Source of the DNA: Hephaestia sp. MAHUQ-44 | Lineage (GTDB): Bacteria; Pseudomonadota; Alphaproteobacteria; Sphingomonadales; Sphingomonadaceae | Length of the DNA: 64,000 nt | Assembly: GCF_023806085.1 (NCBI RefSeq) | Contig: NZ_JAMSLX010000002.1 | Coordinates: forward strand, 1-64,000 | Direction: 5' to 3' | In this document: one piece after another, positions 25,684-34,329 of the stretch | Position numbering within the stretch: position 1 is the stretch's first letter | Layout: each line of letters begins with the position of its first letter | Translations under genes and position numbers: made by a program | The notes under the pieces: model-generated | Told to the model about the DNA's origin: nothing | What the model saw: the letters and a program-made list of their open reading frames with translations, nothing else | The model's database searches: none

Positions 25684-26913
25684 TCATTTCCATCGTGACA
25701 GGGGACGGTTGACACCCACGACGAGGATGATTGTGGACAGACCGAGGATTGCCGCAGTCGCGACAGGGAAGGAGGCTGCCCCGGCGCGATCCAGCAGAAA
25801 ACCTCCCGAGACCCCGCCGAGCGCCACCGCGCCATTCCAGGCCGTGGTGCACATCGACTGGGCAACATCCATCGAGTCCGGAGCCAGTCTCGCGATCGCC
25901 GTCTGCGTTACCGCGCCGAAGCCGCCGAACGACACGCCCCAGGCAATGGCCGACGCATAGATCGGGAGGGTTGTCGTCCAGCCAAGCAGCCATACCGCGA
26001 GTGCGGCAAGGAAAAACCCGATCTGGAGCGGGCCCAACAGCATGAGATGTCGATCGACCAGGGCCCCGACCAATGCGAGTCCGCCGATCGATCCGATGCC
26101 GAACAGGAGAAGGATGAGGTCGAGGCTCTCCACCTGTCCGATCGAACGCAGGAACGGCTCGACGTAAATGTAGATGATGTTGTGGCCGACGATATAGGTG
26201 AGGATCACCGCGGTCGTCGCCGCAACCCCTGGCCGCAGCAGCACCGTCAGCAGTTTTTCCCGGTTGTCGCCACGATCGCCCGGGAAGTCCGGGATGATGC
26301 GCTGGATCCAGATCATCAGCACAAAGGCCATTCCGGACACGATTCCAAACGCCCCCTGCCAGCCGAACACACGTCCGAACGCTGCTCCCAGCGGCACGCC
26401 GAGGACCAGCGCAGCCGTCGCTCCTGCCCCCGAGATCGCGATCGCGCGGCCACCCATGCCCGCCGGCGCCATTCGCACCGCGTAACTCGCCAGCATCGAC
26501 CAGACCGTTCCGCCAAGGAGCCCCGCCACAAACCGTGCGACGAGGATGACGTAGATGTTCCCCGACAGCGCTGTCACCAGATTGACCGCCGCGAATGCGC
26601 CGATGAGGAAAAGCAGCAGGGGCTTGCGGCGCAGACCCCGGGTCATGGCCGTGACCGGGATCGCGGCGATGACGGCGCCAACCGCGAACGCGGTGATGAA
26701 CTGGCCGGCTACGCTCTCCGACACCTGCATCCCGGTCGAGATCGAGGACAGCAGCCCGGCGGGCATAATCTCCGTCAGCAGGGTGATGAATGCAGCCATG
26801 GCCAGCGCGAGCAGTCCCAACAGTGGGAGGCGCTCGGCGCTTTCGTGGCTCGGCGGAGCAGGCGCGGTATCCCGCTTGATCTGATTCCGACCACCTCGCG
26901 CCACGCTACTCAC
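25684..26913 (-). CDS. MFS transporter, drug/sugar efflux (DHA1, AraJ/YdhP-like)
   Basis: A 409-aa major facilitator protein with 12 helices. LALAMAAFITLLTEIMPAGLLSSIS in helix 1, VAGQFITAFAVGAVIAAIPVTAM, and ISGAGATAALVLGVPLGAAFG match the DHA1 drug-efflux and arabinose/purine efflux (AraJ, PbuE, NepI) group. It likely exports small solutes or drugs. Its codon usage looks like its neighbours. It lies between a degraded 200-bp stretch and the IS481 remnant, so it may be part of a block moved by insertion sequences. The first 28 residues are polar, so a start further in is possible. Confidence 0.92.
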   Translation of the reverse strand: MSSVARGGRNQIKRDTAPAPPSHESAERLPLLGLLALAMAAFITLLTEIMPAGLLSSISTGMQVSESVAGQFITAFAVGAVIAAIPVTAMTRGLRRKPLLLFLIGAFAAVNLVTALSGNIYVILVARFVAGLLGGTVWSMLASYAVRMAPAGMGGRAIAISGAGATAALVLGVPLGAAFGRVFGWQGAFGIVSGMAFVLMIWIQRIIPDFPGDRGDNREKLLTVLLRPGVAATTAVILTYIVGHNIIYIYVEPFLRSIGQVESLDLILLLFGIGSIGGLALVGALVDRHLMLLGPLQIGFFLAALAVWLLGWTTTLPIYASAIAWGVSFGGFGAVTQTAIARLAPDSMDVAQSMCTTAWNGAVALGGVSGGFLLDRAGAASFPVATAAILGLSTIILVVGVNRPLSRWK

Positions 26914-27149
26914 TTACGTTACCATTTTGCAGTCCCGACGGGCGTTAGGCAGGTAGGGGTGATATGGCTAGTCCCGCGTATCCACGGTGCGCTGGCGACA
27001 TCGTGCTTATCGGTCGAACTTGGCCAGATCCTGAAAGATCAATTGGCCCCATCCGTCGCCCTGCCCGTGCACGAGCAGGCCGCCCCCCGACAATCCCCCG
27101 AGCTTGACCGGCGCGAAGCCGAGATGTTCCGCGAGTGCACCGAATCTCC

Positions 27150-27747
27150 GCTGCGGCATCGTCGCTGGATGTCCGTCGCCAGAACATTTGGCACAGTTCG
27201 CACCAAAGATTTGAGGAAGCCGGCGGCAGCGAACTTGGTGGCCTTACGGTAGATACGGGCGAAGACCAACTTCGAGGTGCGGTCGATGACGACGAACAGG
27301 CGCAGCTTGCCCTCGGCCGTCTGCACCTCGGCGATGTCGATGTGGAAGTAGCCGATCGGGTAGGTCTTGAACTTGCGCTTGGGCTCCTTGTCACCCGTCA
27401 CCTCGGGCAATCGGCTTCCCGTGTCGTTGCAGGCAGCGATGCAGAGACGAGCGGGTCAGGTGCGGGATCGTCGCCTGTAGGGCGTAGAGACAGTCGTCCA
27501 GCGGCAGCAGCGTGTGCTTGCGGAAGGCGACGATGATCGTATCCTCCTCGATGCTCAGCACCGTCGAATGAGCATCCTTCGGCCCGGTCGGCAGATCCGT
27601 GACCGCCGTGCACTTCTTCCACTTGGCGGCGGTCTTCTGGTTGATCCCGTAGCGCTTCGCCAGAACCCTCAGGCTCTCTTGACTATGCTGTATCGCTCGA
27701 CGGACCGCCTCTGTCGTTCGGGCGCTCCCGTGTAGAATCTATCCCAC
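27150..27747 (-). pseudogene. IS481-family transposase remnant (nonsense, frameshift, truncated)
   Basis: Reading the minus strand from 27747 gives GTG-GGA-TAG, where intact relatives start M-G-Q: the third codon is now a stop (27739-27741). The frame continues with ARTTEAVRRAIQHSQES, AKRYGINQKTAAKWKK, DLPTGPKD and LLPLDDCLYALQATIPHLTRSSLHRCLQRHG, typical of IS481-type N-terminal domains. Near 27412-27420 two bases appear to be lost, and the frame shifts into EVTGDKEPKRKF and the DDE-domain start YPIGYFHIDIAEVQTAEGKL with the first catalytic Asp. Similarity fades after VRTVPNVLATDIQ, so the remaining catalytic residues are absent. The end at about 27150 is approximate. Confidence 0.85.
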
Positions 27748-27759
27748 AGCGCATCCTTC

Positions 27760-27780
27760 CATTCCTGACTGGATAATGCA
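27760..27780. repeat. Possible terminal inverted repeat of the IS481 remnant
   Basis: On the minus strand the sequence TGCATTATCCAGTCAGGAAT lies just before the dead transposase start, the place expected for the left end of an IS481-type element. No matching right end was found downstream of the truncated transposase, consistent with a deleted element. Only its position supports this call. Confidence 0.3.
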
Positions 27781-27804
27781 CCATCAAAAACCAGGACCAA
27801 ACAG

Positions 27805-29442
27805 CTAGGTCAGTTGATTGGCAGAAGGTGTGAGAGATTCTTTTATTTCAAGGCGTAAGAGATCCTTACGGACCTTGCCGCTCGCGGTTTTGGTGAGATG
27901 TGTCCGGCATTCGATCCGCTCGGGAATCTTCTGTTTCGCGAGCCCGGCGCGTAGGACAAACGCCATGAGCGCTTGTGCATCGACATCGACCTCCGGCGCG
28001 GCGACGATGAAAGCACAGACGGTCTCGCCCAGCCGGGGGTGGGGCATCGCCACGACGGCTGCCTCGGCGACGCCCGGGTATTGGTGCAGTACGTCCTCGA
28101 TTTCCTTGGCGCTGATATTCTCGCCGCCGCGGATGATCAGATCCTTCTTGCGCCCGGTAACGACCACCGCATCGTCTGCGGTGAGCAAGCCAAGATCACC
28201 GGTGCGGTAAAAGCCGTCCTCGGTCAGCGCAGCGCGGGTCTGGTCCGTGTCCAGATAGCCGAGCATCATCGCGGGCCCCCGGGCGGCAATCTCCCCTTCC
28301 TCGCCGCGCCCGAGCGGGTGGCCATGCTCATCGAGAATCTGCACGTCGTAATCGGCCACGCGGCCGTCGGTGGTCGCGGCGAGTTCCTGTTCGCCCGCGC
28401 CCAGAAATCCCATCGAAATCAGCGGCGCTTCGGTGCAGCCGAAGATCCGGAACGCCGCCGGGTGCGCAAAGGTGGTGTTGGCGTCGCGGATGACGTCGGG
28501 CGGAACCGCCGCGCCGCCGCAGGCGAAGAAGCGCAGCGAAGGCAGGCGCGTCCCGGCCGCGCGGGCGGCGTTGGTCAGTTCGACCAGAAACGGCGTCGCG
28601 GAGACGGTCCCGACCACGTTGTGCGCGTCGATCAGCGCGACCGCTTGTTCGGCATCCCAGCGCTCCATCAGAAGGGTGCGGCTGCCGGTCAGGAACGGCA
28701 GTTCGAGAAAACCGTATCCGGTGAGGTGCGTGACCGGCGACGGCATCAGCATCGTGTCCCCCGTGCCGATACCCCAATGGCGCATGCACATGTCGAGCAC
28801 GGCGTTGAGCGTGTTCTGGCTGTGCAGCACGCCTTTCGGGCGCCCGGTCGTCCCCGATGTGTAGAGCAGCAATTTTGCCGCGTCGGGCGGCGCTCCCCGG
28901 CCGTGGGGGACACGGCCGCGCGCGCCGGCGATCAGGTCTGAATAATCGAGATCGTGATGCTGCCCGCGCACGAAGATCACGTGCCGCAACGCAGGGAGAG
29001 CAGAGGCGATCCGTTCCGCCATCGCGGCGAAATCGACCTCGCGGAAGCGCGGTGTGAGGAAGAGCGCGCTGCAACCGCAATCGGCGAGCATCTGGAGCAT
29101 CTCGGCATCGCGATAGATCGGAACGATCGGAACCGCGACGAACCCGCCCATCGCCAGCGCGAGCGCGATGACGATCGTTTCGTCCCAATTGGGCAGCTGG
29201 AACGCCACGCGGTCGCCCGGCCGCAGACCCAGTTCGGCGAGCGCCACCGCCAGCGCTTCGGCCTCGCTCACCGCGCGGGCGGCCGTCATCGCCAATGTGC
29301 ACCCGGCGAGAACCTCATTATCGGGCGCCGCATCGGCATAAGCGCGCGCCAGATCGGCCAGCGTTTTTTCGCGCCAGGCGCCAGCCTGTTTGTAGCGCGC
29401 GAGGTGCGCGGGGAGGGCGCGCCGGGTGTCGAACGGCGTCAT
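27805..29442 (-). CDS. Acyl-CoA synthetase/AMP-dependent ligase (FadD/cyclohexanecarboxylate-CoA ligase-like)
   Basis: A 545-aa ANL-superfamily enzyme that activates a carboxylic acid with ATP and CoA. The P-loop LLYTSGTTGRPKGVLHSQ, FGCTEAPLIS, the hinge YRTGDLGLLTADDAVVVTGRKKDLIIRGGENISAKEIED, and the C-terminal catalytic Lys in LTKTASGKVRKDLL are all present, so it should be active. The N-terminal half lacks a signal. It is the last gene of the six-gene acyl-CoA operon and overlaps the hydratase gene by 4 bp. Acid specificity cannot be read. The dead IS481 element begins 58 bp beyond its stop. Confidence 0.93.
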   Translation of the reverse strand: MTPFDTRRALPAHLARYKQAGAWREKTLADLARAYADAAPDNEVLAGCTLAMTAARAVSEAEALAVALAELGLRPGDRVAFQLPNWDETIVIALALAMGGFVAVPIVPIYRDAEMLQMLADCGCSALFLTPRFREVDFAAMAERIASALPALRHVIFVRGQHHDLDYSDLIAGARGRVPHGRGAPPDAAKLLLYTSGTTGRPKGVLHSQNTLNAVLDMCMRHWGIGTGDTMLMPSPVTHLTGYGFLELPFLTGSRTLLMERWDAEQAVALIDAHNVVGTVSATPFLVELTNAARAAGTRLPSLRFFACGGAAVPPDVIRDANTTFAHPAAFRIFGCTEAPLISMGFLGAGEQELAATTDGRVADYDVQILDEHGHPLGRGEEGEIAARGPAMMLGYLDTDQTRAALTEDGFYRTGDLGLLTADDAVVVTGRKKDLIIRGGENISAKEIEDVLHQYPGVAEAAVVAMPHPRLGETVCAFIVAAPEVDVDAQALMAFVLRAGLAKQKIPERIECRTHLTKTASGKVRKDLLRLEIKESLTPSANQLT

Positions 29443-30227
29443 CGCGACGTGCTCGCGACGAATGCGTCGACGCGATCGCGAAACGACGCGCTGTTCATGC
29501 ACCCGATCAGATGCTCCATCTCCGCCTCGAGTTGATTGGAGATATCGCCCCCGGCACGCTTGTAGATCAGTGCCTTGGTGGCGGCGATCGCCGCCGCATC
29601 GGTTTGCGCCAGCCGACGGGCCAGCGCCAGCGTCTCTTTTTCCAGATCGGCTGCCGGCACGATCCGTGTCACCAGGCCAAGCGCCAGCGCGTCGGCGTGC
29701 GACAGTTCCTCGTCGGCGAGAAAGACGCGCATCGCCCAGCGCGCGCCGACGGCATCGACGACGCCGATCGTCCCGCCGCCGTCCGGGGAGACGCCGAGCG
29801 GCGCATAGGCCGGACGCAGTCGCGCATTGTCGGCGGCGATACAGAGGTCACCCATGAAGGCGATCGAAAAACCCGCGCCCGCGACGGCGCCATGAACGCT
29901 CGTGAGAACCAGCTTGGGCATCGCGCGCAGGCATCGCAGGAAATCGTGAAGCTGGCCGAGCAGCGGCCGGATCGCCCGATCGATCGCGTCGAGATTTTCG
30001 GCGAAGGTGGTGATGTCGCCGCCCGCGCAAAAGCCGTCGCCCGCGCCGCGCAGCACGACGACCGCGAGCGACTCGTCATGGGCAAGCAGCGCGCCGATGC
30101 GCGCAAGCTCATCCGCCATCGCCTGGTCGATCGCGTTGAGCGAATCGGGCCGGTTCAGCGTCACGATTGCCACCGCGCCGTCGCGTTCCAGCAGCACTGG
30201 CCGGGTCGTTATCGAATCTTGGATCAT
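29439..30227 (-). CDS. Enoyl-CoA hydratase/isomerase family protein
   Basis: A 262-aa crotonase-fold enzyme. RPDSLNAIDQAMADEL, the first oxyanion-hole block RGAGDGFCAGGDI and the second block HGAVAGAGFSIAFMGDLCIAADNARLRPAY are clear. In the position of the second catalytic Glu of rat hydratase I see LGVSPDGGGT, an Asp-containing form found in many isomerases and in 4-chlorobenzoyl/2-(cyclohexenyl) type relatives, so isomerase or hydratase action is open. The start codon overlaps the SDR stop by 1 bp (TGATG) and the stop overlaps the ligase start. Confidence 0.9.
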   Translation of the reverse strand: MIQDSITTRPVLLERDGAVAIVTLNRPDSLNAIDQAMADELARIGALLAHDESLAVVVLRGAGDGFCAGGDITTFAENLDAIDRAIRPLLGQLHDFLRCLRAMPKLVLTSVHGAVAGAGFSIAFMGDLCIAADNARLRPAYAPLGVSPDGGGTIGVVDAVGARWAMRVFLADEELSHADALALGLVTRIVPAADLEKETLALARRLAQTDAAAIAATKALIYKRAGGDISNQLEAEMEHLIGCMNSASFRDRVDAFVASTSR

Positions 30228-31051
30228 CAGATGAGCAGCCCCCCGCCGCACACGATGACCTGACCACTGATGTAATCGGCCTCGGGCGTGCACAACAGAT
30301 AGACGGCGCCGGCTGCCTCTTCGGTCGTCCCGGCGCGGCCAAGGGGGATCATCCGCGCCCAGGCATCGAGCATGGCGGGTTGAATCCCCACCTTTACCTC
30401 GTTGTCGCCGATCGCGATCGTCGCCTGCTGCGCCGCGATCGGTTGGGTCAAGCGCGTCTCGATCAAGCCGAATGCGACGGCGTTGACGTTGACCGCATAT
30501 CGCCCCCATTCCTTGGCGAGCGTGCGGGTGAGCCCGGTGATCGCCGCCTTGGCGGAAGAGTAGCCCGCCTGGCCGGCATTGCCGAACAGGCCCGCGATCG
30601 ATGAGATGTTGACGATCTTGCGCTGCACGCGGCGCCCGGCCGCGGCCTCGGCTCGGGCGGCTTCCCGGATCGGGCCGGCCGCCGCGCGCAGGATGCGAAA
30701 CGGCGCGACCAGATGGACGTCGAGCATTGCCTGGAACTGGGCATCGCTCGTGTTCTGTATCGTCGAATCCCATGTGTAGCCGGCATTGTTGACGATGATG
30801 TCGATGCCGCCGAGCGTTTGTGCGGCGGCGACGAAGCGCGCCGCGAAGGCCGCATCGGCGACGCTCCCGTTGACGGCGATCGCGTCGCCGCCGAGGGCGC
30901 GGATTTCGTCGGCGACCGCATGGCCGACATCATCGTCCAGATCGTTGACCACGAGCCGGGCGCCTTCGGTGGCGAGCTTCAGGGCGACCGCACGCCCGAT
31001 GCCGCGTCCCGACCCGGTGACGAGCGCTACCTTGCCTTCCAGTTTTGCCAT
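30227..31051 (-). CDS. Short-chain dehydrogenase/reductase (3-hydroxyacyl-CoA dehydrogenase type)
   Basis: A 274-aa classical SDR. TGSGRGIGRAVAL is the NAD(P) glycine motif, NDLDDD suggests NAD preference through an acidic residue after the second strand, NNAG is at VNNAGYTWD, and the catalytic Ser and Tyr-x3-Lys are in VNISSIAGLFGNAGQAGYSSAKAAITG. The chain has an insertion RIEAARAEAAAGRRVQ-like segment before the Ser strand (about residues 128-145), as in multifunctional beta-oxidation protein domains. Placed after the MaoC pair, it should oxidise the 3-hydroxyacyl-CoA. It begins in the MaoC stop codon (TAATG). Confidence 0.93.
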   Translation of the reverse strand: MAKLEGKVALVTGSGRGIGRAVALKLATEGARLVVNDLDDDVGHAVADEIRALGGDAIAVNGSVADAAFAARFVAAAQTLGGIDIIVNNAGYTWDSTIQNTSDAQFQAMLDVHLVAPFRILRAAAGPIREAARAEAAAGRRVQRKIVNISSIAGLFGNAGQAGYSSAKAAITGLTRTLAKEWGRYAVNVNAVAFGLIETRLTQPIAAQQATIAIGDNEVKVGIQPAMLDAWARMIPLGRAGTTEEAAGAVYLLCTPEADYISGQVIVCGGGLLI

Positions 31052-31434
31052 TACAGCGCCACCATCGCGTGACCCGCGAGCTTCACCTCGCCGGATTGGT
31101 CGGTCAGTTCGAGCCGGATGCGCGTGCGCTCCTCACCATTCTGGATAATCCGCTCCTCGATTGTCCCCGTGCCGGTGAGAATGTCGCCCAGCTTCGTTAT
31201 TGCATGGAAACGCGTGGTGAAACTGCGGATGCGGTCGGCGGGCGCGATGTCGGTCAACAGCCGGCCGAGATAGGCCATGCCCAGCATCCCCGGTGCGAAC
31301 ACGTCGGGAAAGCCGGACGACCGCGCCACGTCGCTATCGATATGCACCGGATTGTGGTCACCCGAAGCGCCGGCATAGAGCGCCAGCGTCGTCCGGGTGA
31401 TCGGCGGAAATTGTTTATGGAGCGCCGTCACCAT
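31051..31434 (-). CDS. MaoC-like (R)-specific hydratase, hot-dog fold
   Basis: A 127-aa single hot-dog protein. The hydratase-2 motif is present as LALYAGASGDHNPVHID, with Asp and His of the catalytic pair, followed by FAPGMLGMAYLGRLLTD. The ATG at 31434 has GGAGAA 7 nt upstream and overlaps the preceding FAS1-like dehydratase by 20 bp. Alone it would be half of the double hot-dog enzyme; together the two adjacent genes make a split MaoC pair like the two-subunit hydratases of steroid side-chain degradation. Confidence 0.92.
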   Translation of the reverse strand: MVTALHKQFPPITRTTLALYAGASGDHNPVHIDSDVARSSGFPDVFAPGMLGMAYLGRLLTDIAPADRIRSFTTRFHAITKLGDILTGTGTIEERIIQNGEERTRIRLELTDQSGEVKLAGHAMVAL

Positions 31435-31897
31435 GTTCTCCCCTTGCGCCCTGTCCATCAGTGTGCGCCTTGTTGGGGACGACAATCGTACGGCCGATTT
31501 CCGCCACCTGCACGCCATCCTGGTTGGAGACATCGATCTTTTGAACCAGAAAGGTTAATTGTCCGCTCTTTTTGTGGTACACGTCCTCCAGCCGCCCCCG
31601 GAATAGGAGCACATCCCCGGCATAGGCCGGCGTGTGATAGACGAAAGCCTGTTCCGCATGCAGGATGTCGGTGATCTTCAGGCCCAGATCCTCGACGAAC
31701 GCGAATGGGTTTGCCGCATCGAGCATTTCGAGGCAGAAAAGATAGGTCGGGGGGATGGGCACACGATCGGGTATATCGGGCGCCGCTGTGGACGTACCGA
31801 GCGCACCGATCGCTGTGTTGAAAAAGCGTAACCGGCCCGGTTCGACGATGGCGGTGGTGGGGGCGAAGGCGTGGCCCTTGCGATCGTCGATCGTCAT
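31415..31897 (-). CDS. FAS1-like dehydratase domain protein (MaoC N-terminal type)
   Basis: A 160-aa protein with the MaoC_dehydrat_N (FAS1-like) hot-dog domain. PTTAIVEPGRLRFFNTAIGA at the N-terminus, PIPPTYLFCLEMLD, and LHAEQAFVYHTPAYAGDVLLFRGRLEDVY match the family. This half lacks the D-x4-H hydratase motif, which is in the next gene's product, so it is likely the substrate-binding partner of a heterodimer. The ATG at 31897 overlaps the thiolase stop by 4 bp. Confidence 0.9.
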   Translation of the reverse strand: MTIDDRKGHAFAPTTAIVEPGRLRFFNTAIGALGTSTAAPDIPDRVPIPPTYLFCLEMLDAANPFAFVEDLGLKITDILHAEQAFVYHTPAYAGDVLLFRGRLEDVYHKKSGQLTFLVQKIDVSNQDGVQVAEIGRTIVVPNKAHTDGQGARGEHGDGAP

Positions 31898-33081
31898 GCG
31901 CGCGCGCGTTCGTAGAGCGTGACCACGCAGGCCCCGCCGAGACCCAGATTGTGCTGGAGCGCGAGCCGGGCATCCGGAACCTGGCGAGCCCCGGCCTGAC
32001 CGCGCAACTGCCAGGTCAACTCGGCGCATTGGGCAAGCCCCGTCGCGCCGAGCGGGTGCCCCTTGGAGAGTAGTCCGCCCGATGGGTTGGTCACCACCGC
32101 ACCGCCGTAACTGTTGTCGCCGTCGGCGATGAAGCGCTCGGCGGTGCCCTCGTCGGTGAAGTGCATTGCTTCGTAGGTGAGCATTTCGTTCACCGTGAAG
32201 CAGTCATGCAATTCGGCCAGATCGATATCGCCCGGGCCGACACTTGCGGCGGCATAGACCCGGTCCGCCGCGGTGCGTGTCAGATCGTAGCCCACGGCCT
32301 TGATCGGGCTGTTTCGATCGAAAGAGGAGGCGAAATCGGTGGTCATGGCCTGAGCGCGGATCGTGACGGGCGAGGCGATCCCATGTCTGCGCGCGAACCG
32401 CTCCGAAACAAGCACCGCCGCCGCCCCGCCGCAGGTGGGTGGGCAGCATTGCAACCGCGTGATCGGCCCGAACATGGCGGGCGCGTGCAACACCTCCTCG
32501 ACCGTTACCGGCGATCGGAAAATCGCGCGCTGATTGTGCCGGGCATGCTGTCGGGCTTTCACCGCAACGCGCGCGAACGTGTCGTCCGATGCGCCGTACT
32601 GCTGTTGATATTCGATCGCCGCGCCACCGAACAGCTTGATCGCCAGTGGCAGATCCGCCGCGCCCGGCAGCGTATCGACGATCTGCGTGAAGCGTGCGAG
32701 CGGCGTCGGACGATCGGTATAGCTCTCCGCGATGGCGCCCGGCGCCATTTGTTCGAAGCCCAGTGCAAGGACGCAATCCGCCGCGCCCGAGGCAATCGCC
32801 TGGCGGGCGAGATACAGCGCGCTGGAACCCGTTGCGCAATTGTTGTTGACGTTCAGGATCGGGATACCCGTCAGCCCGACCTCGTAGAGCGCGGCCTGGC
32901 CGCTCGTGGAATCGCCGTAGACATATCCGACGTAAGCCTGCTCGATGGCGCGGTAATCGATGCCCGCATCGGCCAGCGCATCGCGGGTCGCGTCGGCACC
33001 CAGCCGGGTATACGGCGCGGACGTTCCCGGCTTCACAAAGGGTGTCATCCCCACGCCGGCTACCCATGTGCTCTCGCCCAT
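31894..33081 (-). CDS. SCP2/lipid-transfer-type thiolase (SCPx thiolase)
   Basis: A 395-aa thiolase-fold protein of the sterol carrier protein X group. The nucleophilic Cys is in ILNVNNNCATGSSALYLA, the His of the second site in HDCFTVNEML, and the GHPLGATGLAQCAEL block with its His and Cys is intact, so carbon-carbon cleavage activity is expected. Such enzymes shorten branched or steroid-like acyl chains; some (Ltp2) act as retro-aldolases but need a DUF35 partner, which I do not find here. It is the first gene of the operon. The 29-bp gap to the GntR gene suggests it may be read together with that regulator gene. Confidence 0.92.
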   Translation of the reverse strand: MGESTWVAGVGMTPFVKPGTSAPYTRLGADATRDALADAGIDYRAIEQAYVGYVYGDSTSGQAALYEVGLTGIPILNVNNNCATGSSALYLARQAIASGAADCVLALGFEQMAPGAIAESYTDRPTPLARFTQIVDTLPGAADLPLAIKLFGGAAIEYQQQYGASDDTFARVAVKARQHARHNQRAIFRSPVTVEEVLHAPAMFGPITRLQCCPPTCGGAAAVLVSERFARRHGIASPVTIRAQAMTTDFASSFDRNSPIKAVGYDLTRTAADRVYAAASVGPGDIDLAELHDCFTVNEMLTYEAMHFTDEGTAERFIADGDNSYGGAVVTNPSGGLLSKGHPLGATGLAQCAELTWQLRGQAGARQVPDARLALQHNLGLGGACVVTLYERARA

Positions 33082-33110
33082 CGCCCCCTCGATTCGACTG
33101 TTAAGTCATT

Positions 33111-33935
33111 TTACTTACTGATGGGTCTAATTTTGGGCAAGGGAGCTTTGATGGCAGGGCGTCGAGGGGGTTGGTTTGTCGTCGGCGGGCGGTTCGCCGA
33201 GAGCGCGCTGAGGTCGATCAGCGCGTCGTCGGTAAGCTGCGACGCGCGCAGCAAGCCACTGAGCATGTGCGCCGACGAGACGCTCATATCACTCAGGATT
33301 GCCCGCATCGCCGCGTCGGAATCGCGGGCGACGAGTGCGGCGATGAGATGGTCGTGATTCTCGAAGCCGCTGCGTAATATCTGGAGGTCGCGCCCGTATT
33401 CCTCAGCCAGATGGAGATTGAGCGAAGGGCCGATCAACAGCCAGATCCGGGTGATGCTCTCGACCAGGTAGCGTGCGCCCGACGCGCGATAGACGGCGAA
33501 GTGGAAGGCGTAATTCTCCTTCATTGCCTCGCGGTGGCGCCCGTCGCGCGTGTGCTGGAGAAGCGCGGCGTTGGTGCGCTTGATGTCGTCGAGTTCGACG
33601 GGGGTGATCCGCTGCGCCGCGCGCCTCGCGGCGTGGCCCTCGAGCAATCGGCGCAGCTCGAGCAATTCGATATAGGCTTCGGCCGAAAGTCGCGGCACTT
33701 CGATATAGCGTTTGGGCAAGACCCGCAGCGCGCCGAGTTCGGTGAGCGTCGCGACCGCTTCGCGGACGGGGGTCACGCTGACCCCCAGCGTCTCGGCGAG
33801 CGAACGGAACGCCAATTGCTGTCCGGGCGCGAACTCGCCTTGCATCAGCGCCTCACACAGCCGCGCATACGCACGCGCGCGCAGACGTGCATCGCCTTGC
33901 TTAGCGCGGTCGGAATCGGGAGCGATGCTGATCAC
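33111..33935 (-). CDS. GntR-family regulator with FCD ligand domain
   Basis: A 274-aa FadR-subfamily regulator. The winged helix is at about residues 16-80 (RAYARLCEALMQGEFAPGQQ, RSLAETLGVSVTPVREAVATL). The helical FCD domain (about 90-230) includes RRLLEGHAARRAA, NYAFHFAVYRASGARYL and HDHLIAALVARDSDAA, whose Asp/His residues usually bind a metal and a carboxylate ligand. The last 35 residues are Pro-rich and basic. The palindrome at 34063-34078 lies upstream, between this gene and the GPH transporter, and is the likely operator. It probably controls the thiolase operon downstream and the transporter-amidase operon. Confidence 0.92.
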   Translation of the reverse strand: MISIAPDSDRAKQGDARLRARAYARLCEALMQGEFAPGQQLAFRSLAETLGVSVTPVREAVATLTELGALRVLPKRYIEVPRLSAEAYIELLELRRLLEGHAARRAAQRITPVELDDIKRTNAALLQHTRDGRHREAMKENYAFHFAVYRASGARYLVESITRIWLLIGPSLNLHLAEEYGRDLQILRSGFENHDHLIAALVARDSDAAMRAILSDMSVSSAHMLSGLLRASQLTDDALIDLSALSANRPPTTNQPPRRPAIKAPLPKIRPISK

Positions 33936-34062
33936 CGACCTGCTATGTCAGATTGCCCCAGCGCGTACAAGTACGGGCCCCGTGGGCGCGGTGATAGCGG
34001 AAATCCCGCGATCTCGTGTCGATGAGGCACGATATTTTTTGATCGGCTCGACCGGTGTCGAT

Positions 34063-34078
34063 ATCTGGTATACCAGAT
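34063..34078. promoter_or_regulatory. GntR/FCD operator candidate (16-bp perfect palindrome)
   Basis: ATCTGGTATACCAGAT reads the same on both strands. The core TGGTATACCA is of the type bound by FadR-subfamily (FCD) GntR regulators. It lies 128 bp upstream of the GntR start and about 250 bp before the GPH transporter, in a gap of about 395 bp that holds no gene. No second copy was found in the window. Confidence 0.65.
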
Positions 34079-34329
34079 CGCTTGCGAGATACCATCGACT
34101 GCTGGGGCGCAAATTGTGCCGACGATGGCGATGGTGAGGGAAAAAGGTGGGGGAGCGTGGCGCGAAAGGGATATGCGTGGGGGCTGCGTTCGATTTGCGG
34201 GCAGGCTGCCGATGCCCGGTGCTGATCGGCCCGGTGCCTTGATTGGGCCGATAGAGCGCCCGCGCGGCGCAGGATGCGCGCATCCCGCCGCATCACGAGG
34301 CCGTGTGGGCTCGGCCAGGATGGGTGGCC

